From NCBI RefSeq assembly GCF_004137345.1, contig NZ_SDWV01000017.1, positions 1-64,000 of the forward strand: 64,000 bases of DNA, written 5' to 3'. Positions 33,793-42,600 of the stretch are shown here, one piece after another. Position numbers and translations under genes: made by a program. The stretch is from Nocardioides zhouii (GTDB lineage: Bacteria; Actinomycetota; Actinomycetes; Propionibacteriales; Nocardioidaceae). The notes under the pieces are model-generated. The model was not told the DNA's origin, did no database searches, and saw only the letters and a list, made by a program, of their open reading frames with translations. The first letter of the stretch is position 1. Each line of letters begins with the position of its first letter.

Positions 33793-36700
33793 TCACCTGA
33801 AGTCGCGGGACGAGGCCCGTGCCTGGAGCACTGCACCGGCTCCCGGGACGACCACGTCTATGGCCTCGACCCGGTCGGCCAGCAGGTTCGTGACGCCCTC
33901 GTTGCGCTCGAGGCGTCCGCGGATCACCACGGCGACCCGGTGGCGGGCTGCCTGGCGGTGCGCCTTCATCACGCCGATCGAGCACACCACGTTGAGCATG
34001 CCGGTCTCGTCCTCGAGGTTGAGGAAGGTGACGCCCATGGCGGTGCCGGGACGCTGCCGGTGGGTGATGAGACCTCCCACGTGGACGCGCCGACCGTGCT
34101 CTGTGGTGGCGAGGTCGGCGATTGAGCGGACGCCGGCGCGGCGCAGCTCGTCGCGCAGGTGCTCGACCGGGTGCCGCTCGGGTGAGATGCCTGTCGCCCA
34201 GAGGTCGGCGAGGGTGATCTCGGGCTCGCTCATGCCGGGAAGGGTGGGTGCGTCGGGCGCGGGCGTGCTGCCCGGCAGGTGCTCAGCCCCCTCGGCGAAG
34301 CCGGCCGCCCACAGCGCCTCGCGGCGGTCGAGCCCCCACGCGTCGAACGCGCCTGCCGTGGCCAGCGCCTCGAGCTGCGCGGGTGTCAGGCCGGCGCGGC
34401 GCGACAGGTCGGGGATGCCGGTGAAGGGCGCATCGTCGCGGGCGGCGACGATCCGGCGCGCGACGTCCAGGCCGATGCCGCGCACCGAGTCGAGCCCGAG
34501 GCGTACGGCCAGCGCGGAGTCGCGCCGGTGCGCGGGCACCGGGTCGGGCGTGCCCGGCACCCACTCGACGCGGTCGAAGCGTGGGCGGCAGCACGCGCCG
34601 GGCCCGGTGGCGGCGACCGGGCCGATCACGACCGCCTCCAGGTCGGCCTGCGCCGCAGACCGCGTCACGTCGGGACGGCGTACGTCGACCCCGTGGCGGC
34701 GGGCGTCGCCGACCAGGGACTGCGGCGAGTAGAAGCCCATCGGCTGGTTGCGCAGCAGTCCGGCCAGGAACGCCGCGGGGTAGTGCAGCTTGAACCACGA
34801 GGAGGCGTACACCAGGAGGGCGAACGACAGGGCGTGCGACTCGGCGAAGCCGAAGTTGGCGAAGGAGAGGATCTTGACGTAGATCGAGTCCGCCAGGTCA
34901 CCGGTGATCCCGCGCTTCGCCATGCCTTCGTAGAGCTTCTGCTTGACCGACTCGATGCGCTCGACCCCACGCTTGGAGCCCATGGCACGCCGCAGCAGGT
35001 CGGCGTCGTCGCGGCTGCAGTCGCCGAGGGTGACCGCCATCGCCATCAGCTGTTCCTGGAAGAGCGGCACGCCCTTGGTGCGCTCGAGCACGGGGACGAG
35101 CTCGGGGTGGTCGTAGGTCACCTCCTCCTTGCCGGTAGCGCGGCGGACGTAGGGGTGGACCGCACCACCCTGGATGGGGCCGGGACGGATCAGGGCGATC
35201 TCGATGGCGAGGTCGTAGAACTCACGCGGGCGCAGCCGCGGCAACGTGCCGATCTGGGCCCGGCTCTCGACCTGGAAGACCCCGATCGAGTCGGCCCGGC
35301 ACAGCATGTCGTAGACCGCGGGCTCCTCCTTGGGCATCGTCGCGAGGTCCCACTGCTCACCGAGGTGGTCGGCGACCAGTCGCATCATGTGGTCGAGGGC
35401 GCCGAGCATCCCGAGCCCGAGCAGGTCGAACTTCACCAGCCCCATCGACTCGCAGGCGTCCTTGTCCCACTGCAGCACGGTCCGCTTGTCCATCCGGCCG
35501 CGCTCGATCGGGCACACCTCGCCGATCGGCCGCTCGGTGAGCACCATCCCGCCGGAGTGGATGCCGAGGTGGCGGGGCGCACCCATCAGCTCCTCGGCCA
35601 GCGCCAGCACCGGGGCGGGTACGTCGTGGGCGGCCGGGTCGTCGGCCACCACCGACGACCAGCCGTCGATCTGCTTGGACCAGGCGTCCTGCTGACCGCT
35701 GGAGAAGCCGAGCGCCTTGGCCGCGTCGCGCACGGCCATCCGCGGCCGGTAGGAGATCACGTTGGCGACCTGGGCGGCGTTGCGGCGGCCGTAGGTGTCG
35801 TAGACCCACTGGATCACCTCCTCGCGCCGGTCGGAGTCGAAGTCGACGTCGATGTCGGGCTCCTCGTCGCGGTGGGCGGAGATGAAGCGCTCGAACGGCA
35901 GCTTGTAGAAGACGGCGTCGACCGCGGTGATGCCGAGGGCGTAGCAGACCGCGGAGCTCGCCGCGGAGCCGCGGCCCTGGCAGAGGATGCCGCGCCCGCG
36001 GGCGAACGCGACGATGTCGTGGACGATGACGAAGTAGCCGGCGAAGTCCTTCTCGGCGACGACGCGCAGCTCGTGCTCCAGCCGCTCGCGCGCCTCGCGC
36101 TCGTGGGGCACACCGGCGTACCTCTCGGCGAAGCCGCGCTCGGCGAGCTCCCGCAGCCACGAGTCGGCGCAGTGGCCGTCGGGGATCTGCCGCTTGGGCA
36201 GGGCGGGGGAGGCCTTGCGCAGGTCGAAGGCCAGCTCGTCGGCAAGAGAGACGCTGCGCGCCACGGCGCCGTCGTACGCCCTGAGGGCGGCGGCGGTCTC
36301 CGTGCCGCTGCGCAGATGCGCCGAGCCCGACAGGTCGAGCCAGCCGTCGAGATCGGCCAGGCTGCGGCGGGAGCGTACGGCCGCCATCGCCGAGGCCAGG
36401 CGGGCGCCGGCAGGAGCGGCGTGGTGGACGTTGCCGGCCGCAACGACGTCGAGTCCGTGCACCGCGGCGAGGCGTGCGAGCGAGGCGTTGGTCGCGTCGG
36501 ACCCGGGACGTGGCGAGAGCTCGACGAGGACGTGCTGGAGACCGAAGAGCCCGGTCAGCCGGTCGAGGGCCTCGGCCGCAGCGTCCTCGCCTCCTGCCGC
36601 GAGCGCCTGTTGGACGGCGCCCTTGCGGCAGCCGGTGAGCACGACCCAGTGGTCGCGCCCGCGCTCGCCCAGCTCGTCGAGGTCGTAGACGGGGCGGCCC

Positions 36701-37179
36701 TTCTCATCACCGCGCAGGTGGGCATCGGTCATCGCCGCGGCCAACCGGTGATAGCCCTCGACTCCGCGCGCCAGCACCAGCAGGTGGCTGCCCTCGGGGT
36801 CGGGTACGCCGTTCTGCGGACCGCTCAGCTCGAGCGACAGCTCGGAGCCGAAGATCGTGGGCAGGTCGTAGGCCGCCGCGGCCTCGGCCAGCATCGGCGC
36901 GCCGTAGAAGCCGTCGTGGTCGGTGATCGCCAGTGCGTGCAGGCCCAGGCGTACGGCCTCCTCGACGAGCTCGGCGGGCGAGCTCGCGCCGTCGAGGAAG
37001 CTGAAGTGGCTGTGGCAGTGCAGCTCCGCGTAGGGCGTGACCGACGCCGGCCGCTCGATCGCCCGGGTCTCGCTGGCGGGGCGCTTGCGCCGCGACACCG
37101 GGGCGTCGTCGGCACCCGGCAGGCCGCTGAGCCGGCGCTCGAGCTCCTTCCAGTGCATGGCGGGGTTGTTCCAGCCCAT
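33793..37179 (-). CDS. dnaE2: Error-prone DNA polymerase III alpha-type subunit DnaE2 (ImuC)
   Basis: A 1128-residue polymerase for SOS mutagenesis and lesion bypass. PHP domain at about 45-300 (YAELHCHSHFSFLDGASS, ALAITDHDGFYG), then the C-family polymerase core with acidic active site RDEEPDIDVDFDSDRREEV near residue 435-455 and FGFAESHALSFALLVYASSW, and a C-terminal OB-fold region (RVHVGGLITHRQRPGTAMGV). Length and lack of the tau-binding tail fit DnaE2 rather than DnaE1. ATG 37179 is 15 bases after the imuB stop; cotranscribed with imuB and imuA'. Confidence 0.96.
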   Translation of the reverse strand: MGWNNPAMHWKELERRLSGLPGADDAPVSRRKRPASETRAIERPASVTPYAELHCHSHFSFLDGASSPAELVEEAVRLGLHALAITDHDGFYGAPMLAEAAAAYDLPTIFGSELSLELSGPQNGVPDPEGSHLLVLARGVEGYHRLAAAMTDAHLRGDEKGRPVYDLDELGERGRDHWVVLTGCRKGAVQQALAAGGEDAAAEALDRLTGLFGLQHVLVELSPRPGSDATNASLARLAAVHGLDVVAAGNVHHAAPAGARLASAMAAVRSRRSLADLDGWLDLSGSAHLRSGTETAAALRAYDGAVARSVSLADELAFDLRKASPALPKRQIPDGHCADSWLRELAERGFAERYAGVPHEREARERLEHELRVVAEKDFAGYFVIVHDIVAFARGRGILCQGRGSAASSAVCYALGITAVDAVFYKLPFERFISAHRDEEPDIDVDFDSDRREEVIQWVYDTYGRRNAAQVANVISYRPRMAVRDAAKALGFSSGQQDAWSKQIDGWSSVVADDPAAHDVPAPVLALAEELMGAPRHLGIHSGGMVLTERPIGEVCPIERGRMDKRTVLQWDKDACESMGLVKFDLLGLGMLGALDHMMRLVADHLGEQWDLATMPKEEPAVYDMLCRADSIGVFQVESRAQIGTLPRLRPREFYDLAIEIALIRPGPIQGGAVHPYVRRATGKEEVTYDHPELVPVLERTKGVPLFQEQLMAMAVTLGDCSRDDADLLRRAMGSKRGVERIESVKQKLYEGMAKRGITGDLADSIYVKILSFANFGFAESHALSFALLVYASSWFKLHYPAAFLAGLLRNQPMGFYSPQSLVGDARRHGVDVRRPDVTRSAAQADLEAVVIGPVAATGPGACCRPRFDRVEWVPGTPDPVPAHRRDSALAVRLGLDSVRGIGLDVARRIVAARDDAPFTGIPDLSRRAGLTPAQLEALATAGAFDAWGLDRREALWAAGFAEGAEHLPGSTPAPDAPTLPGMSEPEITLADLWATGISPERHPVEHLRDELRRAGVRSIADLATTEHGRRVHVGGLITHRQRPGTAMGVTFLNLEDETGMLNVVCSIGVMKAHRQAARHRVAVVIRGRLERNEGVTNLLADRVEAIDVVVPGAGAVLQARASSRDFR

Positions 37180-37194
37180 CAGTCCCTCCGTCGA

Positions 37195-38775
37195 TCAGTC
37201 ATAGCCCGCTTCGAGCGACCAGCCCTCGGGGGCGCGCAGCAGGAGCCAGGCGCGCCCGTCGGCTCCGACGACCTGGAAGCGGGCGGCCGGACCGGTCCCG
37301 CCCGACCACCAGCCCTCGTCGGTGGGCCAGGGTCCGGCCCACGCCAGCACCGGCTGCCACGGCATGCTCTGCCGGCCGGGGGTGTCCCCGACCCGGAACC
37401 GCCGCGGCTCGCCGGTGACGACACCGCGGTCGGTGACCCGTACGTCCCGGCCCGCGTCGTCCACCACCTCGGCCACCGGCGGGGTCGCGAACACCCGGAC
37501 CGGCGCGGGACCCGGGACGCGCCCCGGCCACGGTCGTTCGACGGGGCGCAGGTCGACGGCGCGCTCGCCCCACGGCACCAGCGACTGCCGCGCGGCGGGA
37601 CTGCGGCCGCCCTGCAGCACCGGGCGGCGTACGGAGTCGAAGCCGACCATGCCCTGCACCCGGGTTACGCCTCGCTCCACGAGGTCGTCCGACGCCGTGC
37701 CCCACAGGGCCTCGCCGTGGGCGGCGGCCGGCTCGACCACCTCGGGCACGAACCGGATCTTCTCGATGGGGGCGCGCACCTCGCCGGACTTCTTGCGACC
37801 ACGCAGGGCTCCGCCGACAGACGCCCCCTGCAGCTGCCATTGCACCCGGTCCACGAGGTCGCGGGCGTTGAAGTGGCGCGGGTGCAGCCAGGCGCGCGAC
37901 GAGCACACGACGCCGTCGGACTCGGCCTCCACGCGCACTCCGGTCGCGACGAGCTGGTGGTGCGCCAGCTGGGTGATGAACCGTTCGGCGGTGGTGCGCA
38001 CGCTGAAGGTGATCGCCTCCACGGAGTCGAGCGGCGGCTCGAAGGACACCTCTGCCTCGAGCTCGGGCGGGGGAGTGCGCGCCGCGAAGTGCGCCCGGTC
38101 CTCGCCCCGCGCCCGTCGCCGTACGTCTGCTCCGTAGGTGCCGAGCCGGTGCTCCACGGCGTCACCCGGCAGGTCGGCCAGGTCGCCCAGCGTGCGGAGT
38201 CCGAGCCGCTGGAGCAGCCCGACCACCTCCCTGCCGCGCGGTCCGTCGTCCTGCAGCACGTGCACCGGAAGGCAGCGGAGGAACGTCGCGGAGCCCCCGG
38301 CCTCGACGACCACCCACGACTGGACGTCGGCGGTGCGCGCGGCCTGCTCGGCGGTGAAGAGGTCGTCGGCGATCCCGACGCGTACGTCCCAGACACCGCC
38401 CTCGACGAGGGCCTGGCAGGCCGTCGCGGCGGCGAGGGTCTCGGTGCCGTACCAGCTGCCGGGAGCCTGGACGGCGAGCAGTCCCGGCCGCAGCGCCGCC
38501 ACCCCGGGCCGGAGGTCCTCGACGATCGCCAGCACGGGCTCGAAGGCGCGGGCGTCGCGATCGGGGTTGGCGGGGAGGAGCACGAGCTCGGGGCACCGGG
38601 CCTGGGCGTCGCGCCGGCGCTGTCCGCGGCGTACGCCCTCGGCGCGCGCGGGACCGTTGCACACCTCCACGACGTTGGCGGAGAGGACGGCGGCGGGGGA
38701 GCGCAGCGAGCGATCCGCCTCCTCGAGCGCGGCGACCACCGACCAGTCGGGGCACCACACGACCATCACCCTCAC
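37195..38775 (-). CDS. imuB: ImuB, catalytically dead Y-family polymerase adaptor
   Basis: A 526-residue Y-family-like protein. The N-terminal VMVVWCPDWSVVAALEEAD keeps the fold but the second acidic block expected as SxDE is missing (VAALRPGLLAVQAPGS), in line with ImuB being an inactive polymerase. HhH region: LGLRTLGDLADLPGDAVEHR. Further on, RQSLVPWGERAVD resembles the clamp-binding motif of mycobacterial ImuB. ImuB links DnaE2, ImuA' and the sliding clamp. GTG 38775 overlaps the imuA' stop by GTGA. Confidence 0.93.
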   Translation of the reverse strand: MRVMVVWCPDWSVVAALEEADRSLRSPAAVLSANVVEVCNGPARAEGVRRGQRRRDAQARCPELVLLPANPDRDARAFEPVLAIVEDLRPGVAALRPGLLAVQAPGSWYGTETLAAATACQALVEGGVWDVRVGIADDLFTAEQAARTADVQSWVVVEAGGSATFLRCLPVHVLQDDGPRGREVVGLLQRLGLRTLGDLADLPGDAVEHRLGTYGADVRRRARGEDRAHFAARTPPPELEAEVSFEPPLDSVEAITFSVRTTAERFITQLAHHQLVATGVRVEAESDGVVCSSRAWLHPRHFNARDLVDRVQWQLQGASVGGALRGRKKSGEVRAPIEKIRFVPEVVEPAAAHGEALWGTASDDLVERGVTRVQGMVGFDSVRRPVLQGGRSPAARQSLVPWGERAVDLRPVERPWPGRVPGPAPVRVFATPPVAEVVDDAGRDVRVTDRGVVTGEPRRFRVGDTPGRQSMPWQPVLAWAGPWPTDEGWWSGGTGPAARFQVVGADGRAWLLLRAPEGWSLEAGYD

Positions 38776-39461
38776 CCGGCTCGGCCATCCACTGGCCGCC
38801 GGATCTCGCGCACCTGCCGGTCGGGGCCAGGCTCTACCCGGTGCACGCCGGGCCAGGCCAGGTCCGCGCGCTGCGGCGGCCGGGCCCCCCGGCGTACGAC
38901 GAGGCGCCCGCGCCGGTCCAGCAGGTGACCGGTGCCCGAGGCGGGACCGCTCCACGCGGAGTCCTCGACACTGAGCCGGGCCTCGACCCGGGGCCACTCG
39001 CCGTGGACGACGAGCACGGCGGCCCTCGTGCGCAGGCGCGAGTCGAGGATGCCGGCGGTGCGCTCGTCGACCGAGGTGGGCGGTCGCAGCACCACCACCC
39101 GGAGCACGTCGACCAGCGCTGCCGTCACCTCCAGCCAGTGCTCGCCGGGATCGGGCACCAGCACCGTGCGCGAGAGCTCGATGCCCAGCTCGGCCGCGGC
39201 CTCGGCCCCGAAGTCGGCGCAGCCCGCGAAGCCCACCCACTCCCCGGCCCGCGAGGCACCGGCGGCCAGGGCGAGGGCCAGCGACGCGGAGTCGACGGCG
39301 TACGTCGCCCCCGCGTGGAGGGGCACGATGTCGGTGAGCCCGGGCAGGGTGGGGACCGGCTCACCGGCCGGCTTGTGCTCCATCGCGGCCACCCGCGCCC
39401 GGAGCTGCTCGACCACCGACTGCCGCTGGTCGAGCGCGGCGACTGAGCGGGCGGACGACAT
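38772..39461 (-). CDS. imuA': ImuA'-type RecA-like mutasome protein
   Basis: A 229-residue protein of the ImuA/ImuA' group: LPGLTDIVPLHAGATYAVDS, EWVGFAGCADFGAEAAAELG and RTVLVPDPGEHWLEVTAALV. No canonical Walker A is visible, as usual for ImuA'. It partners ImuB in DnaE2-dependent mutagenesis. ATG 39461 lies 11 bases after a perfect LexA box, so this heads the SOS-induced operon. Confidence 0.9.
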   Translation of the reverse strand: MSSARSVAALDQRQSVVEQLRARVAAMEHKPAGEPVPTLPGLTDIVPLHAGATYAVDSASLALALAAGASRAGEWVGFAGCADFGAEAAAELGIELSRTVLVPDPGEHWLEVTAALVDVLRVVVLRPPTSVDERTAGILDSRLRTRAAVLVVHGEWPRVEARLSVEDSAWSGPASGTGHLLDRRGRLVVRRGARPPQRADLAWPGVHRVEPGPDRQVREIRRPVDGRAG

Positions 39462-39471
39462 CTCCCCATCA

Positions 39472-39487
39472 TCGAACAGGTGTTCGA
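39472..39487. promoter_or_regulatory. SOS box (LexA operator)
   Basis: TCGAAC-AGGT-GTTCGA is a perfect match to the actinobacterial LexA consensus TCGAAC-N4-GTTCGA, starting 11 bases upstream of the imuA' ATG. It explains damage-induced expression of the mutasome operon. Confidence 0.95.
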
Positions 39488-39519
39488 ACGAGTCAAGCGG
39501 CAGGGAAGTGTTGCGCGCG

Positions 39520-39537
39520 CTGTCCGAAATCGGACAG
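39520..39537. promoter_or_regulatory. Palindrome CTGTCCGA-AA-TCGGACAG in the imuA'/GH78 divergent region
   Basis: Perfect 8-base arms with a 2-base spacer. It lies 15 bases upstream of the -35-like TTGACG of the GH78 gene and 33 bases from the SOS box, so it could be an activator site for GH78 or a second operator. I do not recognise the regulator. Confidence 0.5.
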
Positions 39538-39551
39538 TGCGGCCCGGTTCG

Positions 39552-39581
39552 TTGACGTGGCGGTCGTCACACATCTACCGT
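39552..39581 (+). promoter_or_regulatory. Candidate promoter of the GH78 gene
   Basis: TTGACG (39552-39557), an 18-base spacer and TACCGT (39576-39581), which fits the TAnnnT -10 form common in actinobacteria. A LacI-type operator starts 17 bases downstream, near the expected transcription start. Confidence 0.5.
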
Positions 39582-39597
39582 CGGACACTCCTCGTCA

Positions 39598-39609
39598 TGA
39601 AACGTTTCA
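39598..39609. promoter_or_regulatory. LacI-family operator TGAAACGTTTCA
   Basis: A perfect 12-base palindrome with central CG, the classic LacI/GalR-family operator form, placed 15 bases before the GH78 start and just downstream of the candidate promoter. Suggests repression relieved by a sugar. No lacI-type gene is in the window. Confidence 0.75.
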
Positions 39610-39624
39610 AGAGCGGAGCAAGCC

Positions 39625-42600
39625 GTGCGCAAGTTGGTCACGTCGTCCCTGGCCCTCGTCCTCACGGCGACCGCAGGACTCCTGGGCGCGGTCGCGCTGC
39701 CCGCAGTCGTCCCCACACCGGCGACCGCAGCCCCGGCCTCACCCGGAGCGCCGAGCGAACTCACCGTCGCGCAGCTCCCCTCGCCGCGCGACGTGGGCAA
39801 CCTGACGTCCCCCCTGCTGGGCTGGCAGGTCGGCCACGCGCGCCAGGAGGCCTACCAGGTCCAGGTCGCGGAGAGCGAAGATCGGTTCGGCGGCGGGGAC
39901 ACCTGGGACTCCGGGCGGGTCGTGTCCTCGCTGAGCACCAACGTGTCGTACGCCGGTCCCGCACTGGCGCCGGCGGAGTCCTACGTGTGGCGCGTCCGCA
40001 CGTGGAGCGGTGAGACGGCGTCCGAGTGGTCGGCCGTCTCGCGATTCGGCACCGCAGCAGGCGGCACGTGGGGCGACTCGCGTCCTATCTGGGTCGGCGA
40101 GGAGTCCACGAGCTCGTGGACCGACTACACGTTCGAGGGCAACTTCCGCATCACCGCCCAGAACGCGACGATCGTGTTCCGCGCCAGGGACGCCAGCAAC
40201 TACCTGATGTGGCAGTTCCGCGGCAACGGCCTGAACACCCTCGCCCCGCACACGCGGGTCGGGAGCACCTTCACCCAGCTGAAGTCCGTGCCTCTCGGCA
40301 AGACGCTCGCCAACAACACGACGTACGCCTTCCGCATCGTCGCCTCGGGCACCACCATCACGACCTACCTCGACGGCGTCCAGGTCGACGTCACCACCGT
40401 GACGTCCGCCTTCTCCACCGGGCGCATCGGGTTCCGCACCGGCGGCACCGAGACCAACTCGTGGGACGACCTCAAGGTCACCGCCGCGTCCGGCACGGTG
40501 CTGTACCAGAACGCCTTCGACGCCCCGTCGACCGACTTCAGCTGCGGCACGGTCTCCGGCGGCCGGCTCGCCGTCGGGACGGGGCAGAACTGCGTCTACG
40601 GCGTCGCGTCCACCGACTGGGCGTTCCTGCGCGGAGAGGTGGAACTCGCCGACAAGGACGTCGCGTGGGCGACGCTCTACGCGACCGGCGCCTCGACCGC
40701 GCCGACGCGCCAGTTCGTCTACAAGGCGTGGCTCAACGGCACGTTCGTCGGGCTCGGCCCGACGCAGCCGATCGCGGGGGAGACCCGCTACGACGGCTAC
40801 GACGTCACCTCCCTGGTCCGCTCCGGCGAGTCGAACGCCCTCGGCGCCATCGCGTACACCACGTCCGACAAGCGGTTCCAGGCGCACCTCGTGGTCGAGT
40901 ACGTCGACGGGTCGCGGCAGACGTTCGGCACCGGCGCCGGGTGGACGGCGTACAACGGCAGCACGGTCTACCCGGCGGCCGGCAGCATCGGGACCTCGTA
41001 CTTCACCGCGCCGAAGGAGAACATCCAGTCGGCCGCGTTCCCGACCGGGTTCGACCAGCCCGACTACCACGACGCGACCTGGCAGCCTGCCGCGGTCAAG
41101 GCGACCTTCACCAACCTCCAGCCCACGCCGACCGCCAAGGTCGAGCACCAGCTGAAGAACCCCGAGGTCGTGGTGGAGAAGTCCCCGGGCAACTACTTCA
41201 TCGACTACGGCCGCACCTGGATCGGCGGGCTCAACCTCGACGTCGACGGGACGGCCGGGCAGGTGCTCGACGTCCGCTTCGGGGAGGCGCTCTTGTCCGC
41301 GCAGACCGTCCGTTTCAACATGAGCACGGGCAACAGCTACCAGGACCGCTGGACCCTCAAGGCCGGTGCGCAGCACCTGGAGACCTGGGGCATGCGCGTC
41401 TTCCGCTACGCCGAGGTGCTGGGTGCGCCGACCGGGCTCGGGAAGGACGACTTCCCCGCGCTCGCGCAGGTCTACCCCTACGACCCCGAGGGCGCGCAGT
41501 TCGACTCCTCCGACGACAACCTGAACCAGGTGTGGGAGCTGTCGCGCCACACCGTCGACGCCACCAACCACAACCTCTACGTCGACTCGTGGAGCCGCGA
41601 GCGGGGTGCGTACGAGGCGGACTCCTACCTCCAGATGATGGCCAACTTCTTCGTCTCCGACGACCCGACGCTGGGCAACTACTCTCTGGACTACCTCCTC
41701 ACCGGCCGCACCTGGCCGACCGAGTGGCCGATGTACACGATCCTGGCCTTCCACGACAGCTACCAGCAGACCGGTGACATCGAGGCGTTGGCCCACAACT
41801 ACGACAGGCTCGTGCCCAAGCTGCCCGACGAGTGGTTCGAGGCCTCGAGCGGCCTGGTGCGCAAGAACTCCGGCTCGAACGGCGCCGGCAGCTGCAACGA
41901 CTGCGACATCGTCGACTGGCCGACAGGGGAGCGCGACGGCTACGTCTTCCGCCCCTACAACACCGTCATCAACGCGATCAGCCACCAGAGCTACCGCGAC
42001 ATGGCCGAGATCGCCCGCGCCCTCGGCAAGACGGCGGACGCGACGGCCTTCGACGCCAAGGCCGACGCGATCAAGGCGGCCGCAACGGCGCGGTTGTTCG
42101 ACCCCGCCACCGGCGCCTACCGCGACGGCCTCAACGCCGACGGGACGCCGATCAACCACTACGCGATCCAGGCAAGCGTCTTCGCCACCGCGTTCGGCCT
42201 CGCCGACGACGACCAGGCGACGCAGACGGCGGAGTACATCCGCACGCGCGGCATGGCGTGCAGCGTCTACTGCGCCGCCTTCGTGCTCGAGTCGCTCTAC
42301 AACGGCGACCGCGCCGACGTCGCCCACGCGATGCTCACCAGCACCGGGCTCCGCAGCTGGATGAACATGATCAACAAGGGTGCCGGCGCGACCATGGAGG
42401 CGTGGGACCTGAGCCTGAAGTCCAACACCACGTACTCCCACCCCTGGGCGGCCTCCCCGGCCTACAACGTGCCCCAGGGCATGTTCGGCATCAGGCCGAC
42501 CACGCCGGGCTACGCCACGTTCGACGTGCGTCCCCAGCCCGATGCCGTCGAGTGGGCCGGCGTACGGCTGCCGACGCTGAAGGGCAGCATCGGGGCCGCG

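Noticed and set aside
34279..38928. A 1549-codon open frame on the plus strand opposite dnaE2 and imuB.
   Set aside because: It is antisense to two well-recognised genes; its product is Arg/Gly/Val-rich with no domain, as expected from the mirrored third-base GC bias in very GC-rich DNA.
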